Origin: Phytoseiulus persimilis
Lineage: Eukaryota > Arthropoda > Arachnida > Mesostigmata > Phytoseiidae
DNA: 64,000 nt
Direction of reading: 5' to 3'
Assembly: GCA_037576195.1 (NCBI GenBank)
Contig: CM075101.1
Location: forward strand, 46,004,001 to 46,068,000
Shown: piece by piece, positions 1 through 13,009 of the stretch
Position numbering within the stretch: position 1 is the stretch's first letter
Layout of the letters: the number at the start of each line of letters is the position of its first letter
Program-made: the position numbers and the translations under genes
The notes under the pieces: generated by a model
What the model was told of the DNA's origin: nothing
What the model saw: the letters and a program-made list of their open reading frames with translations, nothing else
Database searches by the model: none

Positions 1-3000
1 TCGACGCTCGAGCTTGGTAGTCCGGACCAATCCAAGAACTTTTTGCCATCGGGGACAGCGAATGCATCGAGGACGCGTTTTGTCAAGAGGTCAGCTCAAC
101 GTCAAGGTTGAAACGATCGTTTGACCTCCCCACAAATCCTGAGCTAGAAATCTGGAGTTGTTGGGCGTTTGAGCAGCCTCCTTGGCAACCTTGGCACTTC
201 CGAATTCGATCGGTTGACTTCCGAAGTTTGTCGATCAGTTTTTTGAGAAAAGTTGAAAAGGAAAAAAAAAACAATTTTTGAGTCGAATCACGAAATCTAA
301 TTTTTTTTTTTACTGATTCACGGAAAAGATGCGCCATTCTTCCAGTCATCGAACGTCTCAAAAATTCCAGGATCGAATGGTTTTCCACCGATTTTTGAGC
401 AAGAGAAGAGAGAGTAAGAAAGTTTCCGACTTACGATGACCACCCTGTATATACGGATATTTAGTATGCATACACAATACTAGATGGTACTTACATGAAT
501 ACATAGAAAAAATACATGTAAGAGACAGACACATGCACAAACATAGATTTAACTCTCCTGGTTGATGGCCGCACCTTTTGAGCGTTTCGATACTTATTCC
601 AATGAAGACTGCACCTGTTTTCGGTTGTCATGACTCATGAGCTTCGTTCGCTGCGTACAAAGACGATGGCCACGCCCCCATAACGCGGCCATAGACGTGA
701 AGAATGAGGTGGAGTAACTTGTCTGCCGTGATCCGACTCAATCCAAGAACATGGATCAGTCATTGAGACAGTTCCCTTCCACAGTTTGGAAAAGAGCCAC
801 TGGATTTCAAGGAGCATTCCGGGACTCCGGCAATGAACTTGTATTTGTCTAAGATACGCGAACGGGAACCCATACCCGATGATCTTCATGAAGAAATCTG
901 GCGACACAAACCTCGAAGAGTCCGAGAATACAAGGTGAGAATACAAGTTCAGGTAGAGCCGTCACTAAGGCGAAGTCAGGCGGTTCGCCTCAGGCGGCAC
1001 TCCCAGTAATGAAGCATTCTCCCCGTCATGGTCTTCGTGAACCCAGAAACTTTCCGCTAATTGTGGGGTGATTAGAGGTTGGCGATACACCTGACGAGCT
1101 CAACCAGCCCGTACACTCCACGTTCACGCCTCTCCGAGATCACCCTTTCTTGGAGGGAAGCGCATTTCAATTTCAATGTTCTGCCTCGGCCAGAACTTCG
1201 TCTGGTTACTCGAGTCTGAAGCTTCCGTCTCCAGCTTACTTACATGACTAGGGTTGCGGATGATATAGGCTATTTTGAGAAGGCAAGCCAAGAGTCCGGT
1301 TCGAGGGCATTTATAATGCTCCAATCGTATGATACACGTTTGTGCCGCGAAAACAAGGGCGTATCGTAGGTTAGAACGGGCTTGGGAGCAGTTCTCGAAG
1401 CCATTGATAACCTCAGCGGGAGCCGGGGAACCAATTCGAATCCGATTTGATCCACCAAACAAGTTCGCATGCTGATTAACGCATGAGATACTGACTCAAG
1501 GTCCTGATATTTCCCTCCGTTACGCAGGTGCCGAAACATCCACATCCTCACGCGCATTCCCATTCGGCTTCTGCAACCAAAATCAGCACCGAATTGCTCA
1601 ATTCAGAGGAAGCAGGATCCTGGACCTCATGCATTTTGCAGTGATCTCAGATGAGGAGTTAATTTTCGAGAGCATTTTTGACCTTTGTTCCTCGTAAAGT
1701 TTGCTCAAAGTCCGCGGCGATATGCCAGTCGCCTACGGGACTCGTCTACCTTCTCCCGACTGTCATCATCTCCAGGGTTTGAATGAACAGGCTCTGAACT
1801 CTCCTTGATAGTACTTCCATGATATCAATATCGACAGGATGAAAACTCGGAGCGATTTCAGGACTACGAGGCTAGAGGAGGAGTTGATTCGGGGTATCCT
1901 TGATGACCTCTGTTAATTCTGATCGAGGTAATTCGATCCTAGAGGGCACCTCTACAAAAACTCGACATTGTGTCCTCCTGAGATCGACGGAGGCGAACGA
2001 GGTCAGAGAATCTCGGTTGGGGCTCGCTTGGATCAGCTCTCCTCGGGTTTCGTTCCGCTCCTCGGCTGTCGCGAGAAGTTCATTGAGCCTAAGACTCGGT
2101 TTCTATGGAATGGCGTTCGACCTTAGAGATATACTCTGGTATTCACTGGAAGAAATTTGAACTACTGCAGCAAAGGAACCCTTCCGAAGTAGCCGGCTGT
2201 CGATGTTGGACATACCTTTACGTTCCTGAAATTCGCTGGAGACAAGATCAAGGTAGAAGTTCAGCTCACAACGCGTCAGCCGGTGTCCGACCTCGGCAGT
2301 CATCGTGTCAAATTGAGGCGGTGATAGTCCTGATGCTCCACGTTGGAGTCCAATTCAGCCGTGTAGTCGAAGATCACTCCTGCATGGTTCGGGTATGACG
2401 TGATCGGTCGGTTTGAATCTCGCAGTAGTCTGCCGAACACAATCAGTTACAGCACCCGTATTTTTGACGGATGTTCTCAATGCGACGCCGACGGAACCCC
2501 CAGGTGCATGAGGTCTAGAATAAACATTTTTTTTTTTCTCAAAATCGAGACGTTTCTCTCCTCACATCTCAAGTTTCCAAGTAGGGCAGGCGTGTCGAAC
2601 AGCTGAGCAATGGGCAGAAGTTTGGAAGACATATACAAACACTTACATAAACTTTCGGAGTCCGTCCTCCAGGATTTGAGGAGGCGAATCGGGGTCGTTC
2701 CCGGGGACAAGAGGGCGGGGGAGTAATTGTTGCAGACGATCTCAATCGAGGTGCAGAGGGGCAACGAGGCGGCAGTTAGGGGATCGCTCCCTGCCGGGGA
2801 CCTCCTTGCCGGAATAGGCCTTCGTCAACGCGCTCGTTCTCATCGTTCCATTGAATAAAAGTGTTTTATACAAACATGGGCTGCGGTTCATTAATGTGGC
2901 AAAAACATGCTTAATCTGACATCGGCCAAAGAAACTGCAGCGACCGAAAGGAGGATCTCATATGCGTATTTCTCGATAACACCAGAGCATATGATCGAAT

Positions 3001-5356
3001 CGATCGGTCCCGGCTATGGCAAACCCGAGAAGAAAAAAAATAGGAAAGGGGGATGAGCTCGAGTTCACTGAGCTCATCCGAAACCTGTACGAAGAAACTT
3101 TCATCTGCATAAAACAGGGGTATCATAGCTTCGAAGAAGTACCCGTAACGGTCGGGCTTCGTCGAGGAACTTCGTCAACTCGGAATCCGAGATTTTGCAT
3201 GAAGCCCACGGAGTCTTTGAATCCACGGTCAACGAACAGAGCGTCGTTCGGACTTAGGAGGAACAGGAGAGCGGGGTTTCTCAAGACAGCCCTCACGATC
3301 GTCTGGCTCAGCGATTTCCGCAGTCTTTTGAACATCTCAAGCGCGTTTGGGTCGAATTTCCGGACTCCAAAGTCGGAGAGGGGTCTGGTCGGTTACCTAC
3401 TCGGAGCGAAAACTCCGAAGGCTGAGCTCCGATTTGGATGGAACTCCTTGAGTAGGAATATGGTACTCGGGGCTGTCCTGGACTTCGCCGATTTTTGACC
3501 GGCCCGGGAAAGGTATAAACCATCCTAATTGAGAAACTCTCGATTTTTCGTGCCTCTGAAATCATGCGATCTGATCGAAAGATATCCCTCGAAGACAGCT
3601 TTCCGAAAAAACTGTTGTTCGACGCTGTACGCTCAGCGGTTCTCGAGATTTAACGATTTCAGGTTTGCTCTCGACCATGCGGATTCAAATGAACTATTTT
3701 TAATCAATGTTAATAGGCTGAAAACTTCAGAGATACGTTTTTTGACATGGGGAGCATGATCTTGCTGTTTTTAGGAACATCCGTCGAGATGGGGCACCTA
3801 ACTTCACCTTATCCGGCTAGAACCTTTTAAAACTCAGTATGAGCTCGAAGATCTCAGACTGACCAGAAATACACTAAGCAAACCAATGTGGAGCATGTTC
3901 CTTAGAGAACACAAAACGAGAGTGCGGGATGAGTGGGACTTACGACGAAATGAACGAATTGGATGGAGACGAAATATGGAGTCCAGATCCAGATTGACTG
4001 TTTATCCACAGTGATGAGACTCGAGGTTTCGAGATGGAGCTCGAAATATACCCCGCGATACGATATTTCGCGGGGCAGTCGGTTGTTGGCGCTAGTCACA
4101 GCAGGAATGCTGAACACCAAGAGCCTACAGAACTCCCGGAATCCTTCCATAGGTATGAAATGCGCTCGATTTGAAGCCGCGGAAGCTGTCATTCCTGAAT
4201 GCGAGGAAGGTTACCGCCCGTGGATGGTAAATAATCCAAGACGGAATTCTCGTGCTGACTAGGATCTCACCCTGATTCAACAACGAGAATCCTGAGAAGG
4301 ACGATGGATATCCCTAGGCGATGGGAGTACACTGAAGTATGATCTGTGAACGCAATACAATTCACCCCTGAAATCAGAGGGAACACATGAGCATATGTAA
4401 GATCCAAGAAAATCGAATCAAAAATCAAAGACTCCACCGCATCCATAGTCTAGAAGGAGGGCGGACAAACTGGCAGACTGACGAGCTGACAGACTAAGCG
4501 GATAATATAAAGTGAGGACATGAGTCGTGAGCATTGGTTCAACATCCTGAGCAGTGATCAATGGATAACCATCATCGGTATACTGTAACCCAGATTCTTA
4601 AGTGTCAGCCAATGGTTCAGGATGGGATTTTTCTCGCAGCAACTTGTGATCGCTCCAAAGTCCGTATGTTCTCACAGCCGAAAGAATCGTGGAATTAAGC
4701 TCCGGTGCCAAGCTCTTGACGAAGCAAACGTTCCTGCACGCAGGTTGAGCCCGGTAATAGTCACGGTACCGAACCTATTGAGTTCCTTGCCGTTCGAACT
4801 TGGATCCGATGACCTCTCATGCTTTCGGGTCGAATATTCGGTTTGAGAGTTCAGCCGCCAAACTAGTTCTTCCGACTCGAAACGTTCCCGCGGAAATGAA
4901 TGGTTCTCCGAACTGCAGTTGATCACAGCTGCGCTACGATCTCGCAGTCACGCTGAAATTGCATTGGAGGGAGAGCGCTTTGCAACCACCAGGGAGCAGA
5001 ACGCGACAGCTCCGCCCGAAACCCAACACAAGGAACTCAGATACGGTCATGATTGGTGGAATGCCCGCTTCTATTATAAAATGATGCCGTCTGGAACTCA
5101 ATCCTACGCGGACAGTCGGGCGGTCTTACAGAACCCTATTTTCGTTGCAAGGATCAGGACTAAACGTGTTTGGCGCGGTACGGAGTCTTCCCGTCTCGAT
5201 CGATCTGGAATCGGAAAAACGCGTTTCCGGAGACGATCAAGAGCCATTCGCGAAATCCATGAATGATTGTAAGCCTTTTCTTGGAAACCAGAGCTACCAG
5301 TCATACATCACCGTGTCTTTGAGACCTTCAGTCTTTCCACAGTTCCGATCTCGGTG
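1..5356. other. Stretch without a supportable gene
   Basis: Open frames here are short and on both strands. The longest on the plus strand is 3016-3498, 160 codons, and shows no recognisable domain. Its N-terminus is basic and the rest is rich in Arg, Ser and Leu, as expected of a chance frame. I see no signal peptide, splice-linked exon series or retroelement protein. Poly-A/poly-T runs occur near 270 and 300. It may hold regulatory DNA or untranslated exons that cannot be recognised by eye. Confidence 0.6.
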
Positions 5357-5420
5357 CTGGTGGATAGGGGTCGCAAAAAAACGGCCAAGGGGAACCACGA
5401 AACCGCGGTTCTGGCCCGGA

Positions 5421-5545
5421 GCCGCGATTACCCGCGGGTAGCCGCTGCGAGCCTGCGGTTACCTCCGGTTCCTAGGGATTACCCGCGGGTAGGCGCTGCG
5501 AGCCCGCGGTCCCTGGCGTTTACCCGCGGGTACCCACCAGTCCGG
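5421..5545. repeat. Palindromic GC-rich subterminal repeats, left side
   Basis: The palindrome ACCCGCGGGTA occurs three times (5430-5440, 5481-5491, 5522-5532), each time embedded in similar GC-rich sequence with GCTGCGAGCC after the first two. Subterminal short repeats are often transposase-binding sites in hAT elements; that role is inferred here. Confidence 0.75.
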
Positions 5546-6059
5546 TGGCTACCCGATGGTCTACGAACTCATCTCTGGCGCCATCATCCATGAAGCGATC
5601 ACAAAACCCTCTCTTTAATCGCTCATATGAGCCTCATGAAATCGCTCGTGCCTATGGAGAAGCACGGAAAGACAGACCTGATTTTTCTTCCGGAACGTGC
5701 GCGTTGTATGATTGACAGACCGAAAATGTATGGGATCGGCGCGCATAATTTATTATTTTCGAGTCGCTCGAGTCGTGAAACTAAATCGAGTCGAACGAAG
5801 TTCTGATCCAATACAATTTCGCCTCGAGTTCTCAGTGGCCTTGCTAGATCGCTTTGTAGTCGAAGGCTTTCGGAACGATGAAGATGTCGTCTAAAGTCGA
5901 CTGCCTCAGTCGTGTGGGATTTTTGCCGATGACAAAGTTCAACAGGCTGAACGCTCCACATCTTGTGGAAGCTGCTAGAGACCAAGCTGCTAGACAAGGG
6001 GGCGTTGGTCTATAATACTGAGAACAAGCCGTCAGTTGCCAGGCTCCCCAACAGACGGG

Positions 6060-6230
6060 AACCTGAAAACCGCGGTCTGCGGTCGCGGGTGCCCGCTCGG
6101 AACTGCGGGTAGACCGCGGGTACCCGCCAGGACCAGCGAGAACCCGCGGGTTGCGGGTATTACCCGCGGTCTCGAGGGAGGTCCGCAACCCGCGGGTCAT
6201 ACCCGCGTCCAAAGGAGACCTAGCGGTCCC
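6060..6230. repeat. Palindromic GC-rich subterminal repeats, right side
   Basis: A cluster of CCGCGGGTACCCGC-like and AACCCGCGGGTT-like motifs fills this interval, mirroring the cluster inside the left end of the same hAT-like element. The repeats are inverted relative to each other and could pair into a stem. They end at the GCGGTTCCGC that begins the right terminal inverted repeat. Confidence 0.72.
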
Positions 6231-6272
6231 GCGGTTCCGCTTGGCGTTTTTTTTGCGATTCCTACTGGTGGG

Positions 6273-7521
6273 CTCGATTGCTGTGAGGACCAGGTACTGG
6301 CACGTATGCTGGTCGAAATTCTGAATCCGTCCGAGGTACAGTATTTCGCCGATGGGCTCCCTGGCTCCGAGGGAGCTTCAGCCCTATCCTTCTATGAAAT
6401 CTTTCTCAACTGGGAATTTCAGGATGCCGATGCCGAGAGCCCAACTCCACACTTCTCTCTGCCTGGTCTCCATGAGTGTCTGGTGTCTCGTCGACCCTAT
6501 TACCACTACATCGCAGTAGGTGAGTTGCCATAGCTTCTCAGAGGACTCGGAAATTCGGAATAAACTGAATCTCCAGCGTTTTCGGATTGCACCGTTTGCC
6601 TTCCCTGTCAATTTCTCCCTCTGTTGAGAAAAATAGTCGGTTCCGGCCAATAGTTCGATTCCAATAGCGCCATATGATCATGCTGGCGTTGCTGTAGAAC
6701 TACTACTCGAGGAGAACTCTGGGGTTTGTCTTGTTTTTGGAATATTCTTATTTTCAGAGTCAATACGAGGTCTGCAACTCTGGAACCGGATTTTTTTTTG
6801 GAAAAAAACATTATTTATGCAGACTACAGAGACGATAGCGGCATTTTTGAAAAAGAATCTGGTTTCATAGTTGCAGACCACAAGTGCTCGTTGTAACAGA
6901 CCATATCGTAGATTCTCCATTACACGTTGGTCCTCAGACTCGATGCAGAACTCTGCTTCGGGGGGAGTGGAAAATTTCCCTCTCACAAAGGATTCATGGA
7001 GCTATTGGTGCTTTCAATTGAAACGATTGGTGAGTTCTCCCGCGCTGTTTCAGTCCAGTTCGTCTCACGCTCGTTCGAGGTAGAGAACATGAGCTGTTCG
7101 TGAAACTCTGGGGCTCCCGATACGATTCATTGAATGGGACGTTCTATGATCGGCGATCCTTTACGATAGAGGTGCCTCCAATGCGGACCGCAATACATTC
7201 TGCTTTTCGAAGTCTGAATAGAAAATTCCTCGGGCGACTCAAGACAAGCCGTTGATTTGACCCGATGATAATGTTCTCCAAAATCACAGCTTCGGCTGGA
7301 AACTACAAGCAGCTTTGCGTCAAATTTGCTGTGAGTCACATCAAACACCGGCGGGCGAGGGATTAGTTTGTTGATCCTCTCCTAGAGACCTCTGCGCTCC
7401 ACACGCTCGAAAACACGACTTGGGGAGAGAGAGAGCATCTTCGATACTGTCCAGGAGTATCCAAGGCAAACTTCCCGAAACTAAGTCACAGAATTTTCGG
7501 AGCCTCAGCCGAAGAGCCACT
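6273..7521. other. Upstream region of the first SLC46-like gene
   Basis: No supportable coding region. A poly-T run at 6791-6798 and an A-rich run at 6800-6806 lie close together. The interval should contain the promoter of the gene starting at 7522, but I cannot name a TATA box or initiator with confidence. Confidence 0.5.
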
Positions 7522-10500
7522 ATGAATGATCGCGAGGACAAACTAGCCCTGTCAGACGATCAGCGAGGGACTTTTCCGCTGCAAGATCCGCCGCTAGAAT
7601 CGGCCAACACGTCAGATCATCATCAGGTGAGTGGTCTGCTCCGCGCAATCACAGCCGCACAGTTCGCTCCTCGGCTGTGAGCACGCGCTGCCGTCAACAA
7701 GCCCTTGAAATTCATACTTGCGTTGGGGGAGGGGGGGTGGACATGTCGATGATTAAACCCTCATGGTCATGAAGATTACGAAATCCCTGCATCAAACAGG
7801 CGTTCATTGTTCGACCTGTGAGGACGAATAGGGCGTGTGGCAAGATCGATATCTCGGCGATAGAAATGGAGATAAAAGTCAAGGTAGAGACAGTCGAATA
7901 TATTGGATTCGAATATGAGCAGACGAGGACCAAAAGAGCTGACAAAGTCGCCAGCAGCCTCCAAAATAGGCCTACAAGTGATGAAACTCCCCCCGAGGCA
8001 AGCGAACCCGATACAGCGGGGGCTGATGAAGGGACAACCGAGCAACAATCTCAGAACGAAATCAGTCGGAAACCCCGATTTCCGTATCCGAGTTCTGATT
8101 CCGCGGCATCATTCTGATGAAGTTGACCACTCAGAGCAATCGTCGCTACCTAGAATCGTTATTCGATCCGTGTGTCGGGGTGCGGAGAGTGGAGTTTCAT
8201 GAATCTGCTGCTGGCCTCGGCGCCTGCCATTGTGACAGCTTTCGGAAGCATTCATGTCATTGGGATCGAGGAGTACAAGCGCGTTGAAATTCCGTAGGAT
8301 GCCATTTGAAATTTTATTCGCTGTCTCCCGATGGCCTCGTGGAAATGGCCTCGTCCCCTGCGTAGCGCGAGTTTCATTCCGCGGATTGCACGGTGATTGT
8401 GATCGACGCCAGCAGTTGCTCGTATGGAATGCGAATCGGGCGAACGTTTCCAAAGCGTAAGCGCCAGGCCCGATCGCTTTGGTAAAGGGTCGACCCAGCC
8501 CCAACACTCTGACCGACGACCGGAGAATCAACCCCTGAGATAGTGAAGTCCAAGCCTGCGGATTCGTGGAATTCCTATAATTATGGTTCCAAAAGTAGGG
8601 AAGATATTCTGCGGACAACTTCGATATCACAAGGTTGGCATACGGGGATGTGCTTCATTCTGAAGCGGACTTAGCGCTCAAGATAGCGAAGATACGCCGA
8701 CGAAAATCGGCGTTTGTGGTGCTTACCACTCGCCATCACGTCCCCCAGGCCATCCCGTCAGGCTCCATAGAGATCCTCGGTAAGCCCCTCACGTGCAGAG
8801 ATATCTACGTTTGAGATGGAGCTCGTTCGATTCGTTGACCGTCAGATCTCTCAGCAAATCAATTTTATTTCGAACAAGCACCCGCCATCCCTTGGGAACT
8901 CTACGACGGGCAGATACGTCGATTCCGTCAACTCCGATCGGTCCGATTCGTTTCAGGACATCTACGATGGAGCAGTGGACAATGAGGCTGATGATCCGGA
9001 AGAGGAAGCCCGGGTGGAAGCGTACCAGTCGCAGCCCTTTTTCCGGAGATACTTACTCGAGTGCATCTTGTTCCTCTACACTCTTGGAACGAACCTTTAT
9101 TTGACTCCTTTGGGCACCTTGATAAGTGTGAAAATATGCGTCTATAACTATCACCACGAGCAGGAATTGTGCGATCACTTGGAAAACGCCACTGAAAGCA
9201 TAAAGAACCCTATTCTGGATGATGCTCAATTATATGGCTTCATCAACGACGCCGTGATCAACGTTCCCGGTTGGTCGATCTTGCATGAAAACCTCGGTTC
9301 AGAGTTTGCAGGACTCATTCACCGGTCCTTCATTCTAGCTGGCCAGAGATTGAGATTTTGAAGAAGGAATACGAATTTCCAGGGGCCTTGGCTGCATTGA
9401 TATCAGGGAATTACGTCACCAGATATGGCTTCCGCACGCCCCTTGTTGTCACACTGGTCGGAGCTGTCGTCTCGTGCTTGTGCCAATTCGTCACTGTCCT
9501 TGTGATGCCGGCGCCTGTCTACATGAATACCCTCGCGGAACTACCGGGAGCGATAACGGGTTTGTTGCGCCTATACACTTGATGACAGCATATTAATTTC
9601 CACCAACCACCACAATTAAATACCCTAATTTCCAAGTGGAGCCTTCGGCAATCGTATTTCCAGGTGGCAGCGTTCTGATGCTGACAGCTACTTACTCTTA
9701 CATCGCATTGCGAGTTCCTCATTCGCTCCACCTGCAGCGAATCATGCTGGTCGGCGTCTTCTCGGGAATCGGTCTCTTGATCGGTGTTCTCACCGGGGGA
9801 GCGCTCGCAACCTGGATCGGCTATACGTGGCTCTGGATTATCTGCTTAGCGTTTGTCATTTCTACGGCCGTTGCCGTCTTCTGCTGTTTCGAAGATATTG
9901 GTCAGAATCTCCGGTTTCTTTCAGTGGGTTCCTAACCGTGATTCTCGGCGGCAAACTGACCCTGTATTTTGAACTTACAGAGACTCCACCGGAGCACAAG
10001 AACGATACCTGGGGAGACGCCCTGTGGGTCAGCGCAAAAACAGGCTTCAGTACCGCTCTCGCTATACTTACGGTTGAGAGACCACAACGGAAACGCAAGC
10101 AGATGATTGCGATTCTGGGTTGTTTCATCAGCGCGTTTTTCGGCTTGGCAGCTGGCAGTAAGTCCAAATCTCACTTGGAACACCTGATGCAAGTTGTATT
10201 CCGCAGATTCATCAGCGAAAGTTCATAATTCCGCCTCCCCCCGACAGATGGCACTTTTGCCTTTTCTTACGCGAGAAGCGTCCTCAAATTCAATCAGGCC
10301 CAGTACGGGTTGTGGAACGGGGTCGGCCTCGTCCTCGTTTTCGTTCTGTTTTTCCCGCTTCTCGAGATCATCCGCAAACTGAAATTAAGCCATCCCACCG
10401 TCATAGTCGTCGGCTCATTCTGCTTCATGCTAAAGTTCGCCATGCTCAGCCTCACGGAATTCTTCAATTTCCTCTACTACTTACGTAAGATTCTCCACGT

Positions 10501-10938
10501 CCGATTGGCTAACTTCTCCCATTCATTCAGGAACTAATGAGACTCCTATCCTTGCAGAGCTAGTGATCGGCATACCCTTCTACGTGTCGCTAGTTTCTAT
10601 GCGATCATACGCCACTGATCTGTTGGACGTCTCCGATGTGCCCGTAGTGATGGCTCTGTTTGCCGCCATTGAGAAAATTGTTCCCGTGATCAGTGGTGTC
10701 GTCGCCGCTGCTGTCTATCACTTCACGAACACTTCGTATCCGGGCTGCGTTTTTCTCATCATGGCCGTGAATTACATCATTCCAATGGTGTTAGGACTGT
10801 GAGTGAATTCTACGTTATTCTCTGAACGAGAGATGAGGGCACGAAACAGAGCACGTTCTCGACAGTTGCTTCATTTCCAGGTACTGCAGAATCATCCTCA
10901 AGCGTAACAAAGATGATATGCGAAGGAATCTAGCTTGA
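7522..10938 (+). CDS. SLC46-like MFS transporter, array copy 1
   Basis: Likely plasma- or lysosomal-membrane solute carrier of the SLC46 (proton-coupled folate transporter-like) branch of the major facilitator superfamily; substrate not predictable. Exons: 7522-7626, 8957-9269, 9383-9559, 9664-9900, 9981-10157, 10248-10484, 10558-10798, 10881-10938; 514 residues. Exon 1 is a short acidic N-tail (MNDREDKLALSDDQRG...) joined in phase 0. Exon 2 carries the conserved acidic stretch, the QPFFRRY motif, TM1 and two Cys of the first extracellular loop. Exon 3 spans TM2-TM3 with loop motif GNYVTRYGFRTPL, where the usual motif-A Asp is Thr. Exons 4-7 carry the remaining helices, and exon 8 is a short basic tail. 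All donors and acceptors are GT-AG and phases match the other three copies. An alternative start is the Met at 8816, in frame with exon 2, which would replace exon 1. Family call strong, first exon moderate. Confidence 0.9.
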
Positions 10939-12665
10939 ATAGTAGGAGCGGTGACCAGCCTGGAAGAGGGGATGGACGATTATTCCTGAACGGGTGTATG
11001 GTCGCTTTGGGAATACCATTGTTAATCCACTACAGACAAAGCAATCGAAGAATTCTATCGGGCTCCGTATCAGCGAATGATATCCGAAATTACGATCTGT
11101 TCGGGAAATAACATCTTAGAATTGAATTTGCGTTCTCGCTGCCGCAGCGTGATGAATAACTCTGAATCCCCGGATGGGCAGTTCTGGTCCCGCCAGTTAT
11201 GTACCGAGTCAGATATTCGGTTCAGCTCCATGCTCGCCGCATCCATGTATTCATGATTGTTTCAGTGATTATCCGTCGTAGGAGGGCAATGATGTAGGAG
11301 TGCTTGCAGGTTCTGTGAGCAGGAACTTCTCTCACAGTCAGGTTGTTGAAACTGTTGAGCTCGGAGAGCTGCTCGATATCTCTCGGGAGCCGAAGTCGTT
11401 GTTCACTGGACTCCTCACGCCGCCCAATGAAGAATCGTTCAGCGTTTCAGTTGGGTTGCAGGGAAAAAACGTGCGGCAGGGAAGGCGACACGTATTAAAG
11501 GGGATGGCAAGCTCACCCTCGTTCGATAATGGACTTCGTGAGCCGCATGGACCCTGGAGAAAGTTCAATGTTCACAATGGTACTTTTCCGATATCGAGAT
11601 CCCAGAAATGCCATGCACAGGGCTACTTGGGTGAACACGAGAGGATATGGTAAGTCAAAGCGGAGGAAGGGAAAATTCTCACTGAAACCCTGTGACCTTG
11701 GAACATTGAGGGGGACAGGGACTTCTGGAGATTCCGTCCAGCTTTTGTTTGCCAGGAGGCTCCGGCGAACAACTAACTATTCGAAGCCAAGGGCACGAGG
11801 GCCCGCCATACCTTGTTATCCAATACGAACCTCGTTCCTTGGGAATCCATCTCAATCAATCTGGTCGGCAACGGCGGCAATAGCCGACACGGCGGTGGCC
11901 GGAGATAGATGATCACCGGAAACTCATTTCCCGAAACAAGTTCAAGGAGAGCAAAAATAAATCATGCCCTCAGACACCAACTCCTCGCTGAAGAAAAGGC
12001 CGAGCGCCAGTGAACGCGTCGCTCACTGCAACGATCGGAAAACGATTCTCCTTGATCTCACAGTCAAGCCTAGCTTGGATTCGGTACCTAGCTCAGGAAT
12101 GCATGGACAGGCTGACAGATTTTCGTTGGAGCCATGCAATTTTGTTCGAGAAGCGTAGGGTGTCGTGTGCCGCCAGAGAAGCCGGGGAAGCCGTTATCGG
12201 TTTCAAATTGAACAGATTCAAGAAGTCGAAAATTCAGTCCACTGACCCGGTTTCCATTATGTGTTCGTGGCAAAGAGGGAGACCAAGAGATCCACAGCAT
12301 AAAGCTGGATCAATGGGGAGCCAAACTTGATACCGCTTTAGAATCCATACAGCATCAAACTTACCCAAGTAGTGGGTACAACCAAAATGGAAGAGTCTTG
12401 ATGACAAGAAGCAGTCCTGACGATGTTGACCATGGCGAACGTGTTCAGAGCTTGAAACCTTGGGATGGAAAATACATTTCTGCGCGAAAGCATCCCGGGA
12501 AATCTGAGCAATACGGCTTGGGTTGCGTAAGGTATATACGAAGAGATGTAGACGAGATCCTCGAGCTGGAACTGAGGGAAGAATGGCCGGGAAAGCTCCC
12601 GATCGCTAGAGTGGCTTTCGGAATTCGACCCAACGTCGGCCGCGTGTCGGGTGGTCCTAAAGGAG
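10939..12665. other. Gap between SLC46 copy 1 and the minisatellite
   Basis: No exon series recognised. The longest plus-strand frame is 11529-11912 (127 codons), with no domain I recognise. It contains a consensus-like donor (GGATATG followed by GTAAGTC, near 11650), so it could be one exon of an unknown gene, but no partner exon is evident. Confidence 0.45.
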
Positions 12666-12825
12666 GCCATCTCCAGGTTTCAAAAAGTATGCTCAGATTG
12701 TTCCCGGAATCACTCCTTCAGGTTTCGAAAAGTATGGTCAGATTGGTGCCAGGATCACCCCGTCAGGTTCTGGAAAGTGAGGTCAGGTTGGTCCTGGAAT
12801 CACCCCCATATATTCTGGACGGAGT
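12666..12825. repeat. Minisatellite, about 44-bp unit, free-standing
   Basis: Three diverged tandem units built around AAGTATGCTCAGATTG, then TCCCGGAATCACTCC and a CAGGTTT spacer. The same unit is found in both orientations in the loops of the foldback elements at 23856-24760 and 51525-52525, and once at 53205-53262. The units read as an open frame (12398-12838), which explains that ORF. Confidence 0.8.
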
Positions 12826-13009
12826 GAGGACAAAATGACAGACGAAGCCGATCATATATTGTTGGAGATTTCCACTATCACTTCGAATTAAGACTCTCGG
12901 TATCCATGAAGAACCTTGCACCTGTGTGTTTATTCTGTAGAGACTTTGCTTTAACAAGCTTCAAGTGGACAGGGTTATGTGAGCTCTAAAATGACACTCT
13001 GGGCTACGG

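Larger units (their letters stand above)
5365..6264. mobile_element. hAT-like non-autonomous DNA transposon, copy 1
   Basis: A 900-bp element bounded by inverted ends. The left end begins TAGGGGTCGCAAAAAAACGG, and the reverse complement of the right end begins TAGGAATCGCAAAAAAAACG; both continue into a CCAAG-GGAACC type sequence. The flanks are CTGGTGGA (5357-5364) and CTGGTGGG (6265-6272), an imperfect 8-bp target duplication (7 of 8). An 8-bp duplication and TAGGG-type termini are hallmarks of the hAT superfamily. No transposase frame is present, so it is non-autonomous. GC-rich palindromic repeats lie just inside both ends. A core of about 370 bp (about 5550-5930) is shared with a second copy near 13437-13805. 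Superfamily assignment is inferred from termini and duplication length only. Confidence 0.78.

Noticed and set aside
8816-8956. N-terminal extension of SLC46 copy 1 exon 2 (Met at 8816)
   Set aside because: Open and in frame, but the TTTCAG acceptor at 8956 and the two-exon N-terminus of copy 4 favour the spliced start at 7522; kept only as an alternative.
12398-12838. 146-codon open frame with repeated SKSM(L/V)RL motif
   Set aside because: The repeat is the minisatellite translated; the minisatellite occurs in non-coding contexts elsewhere.
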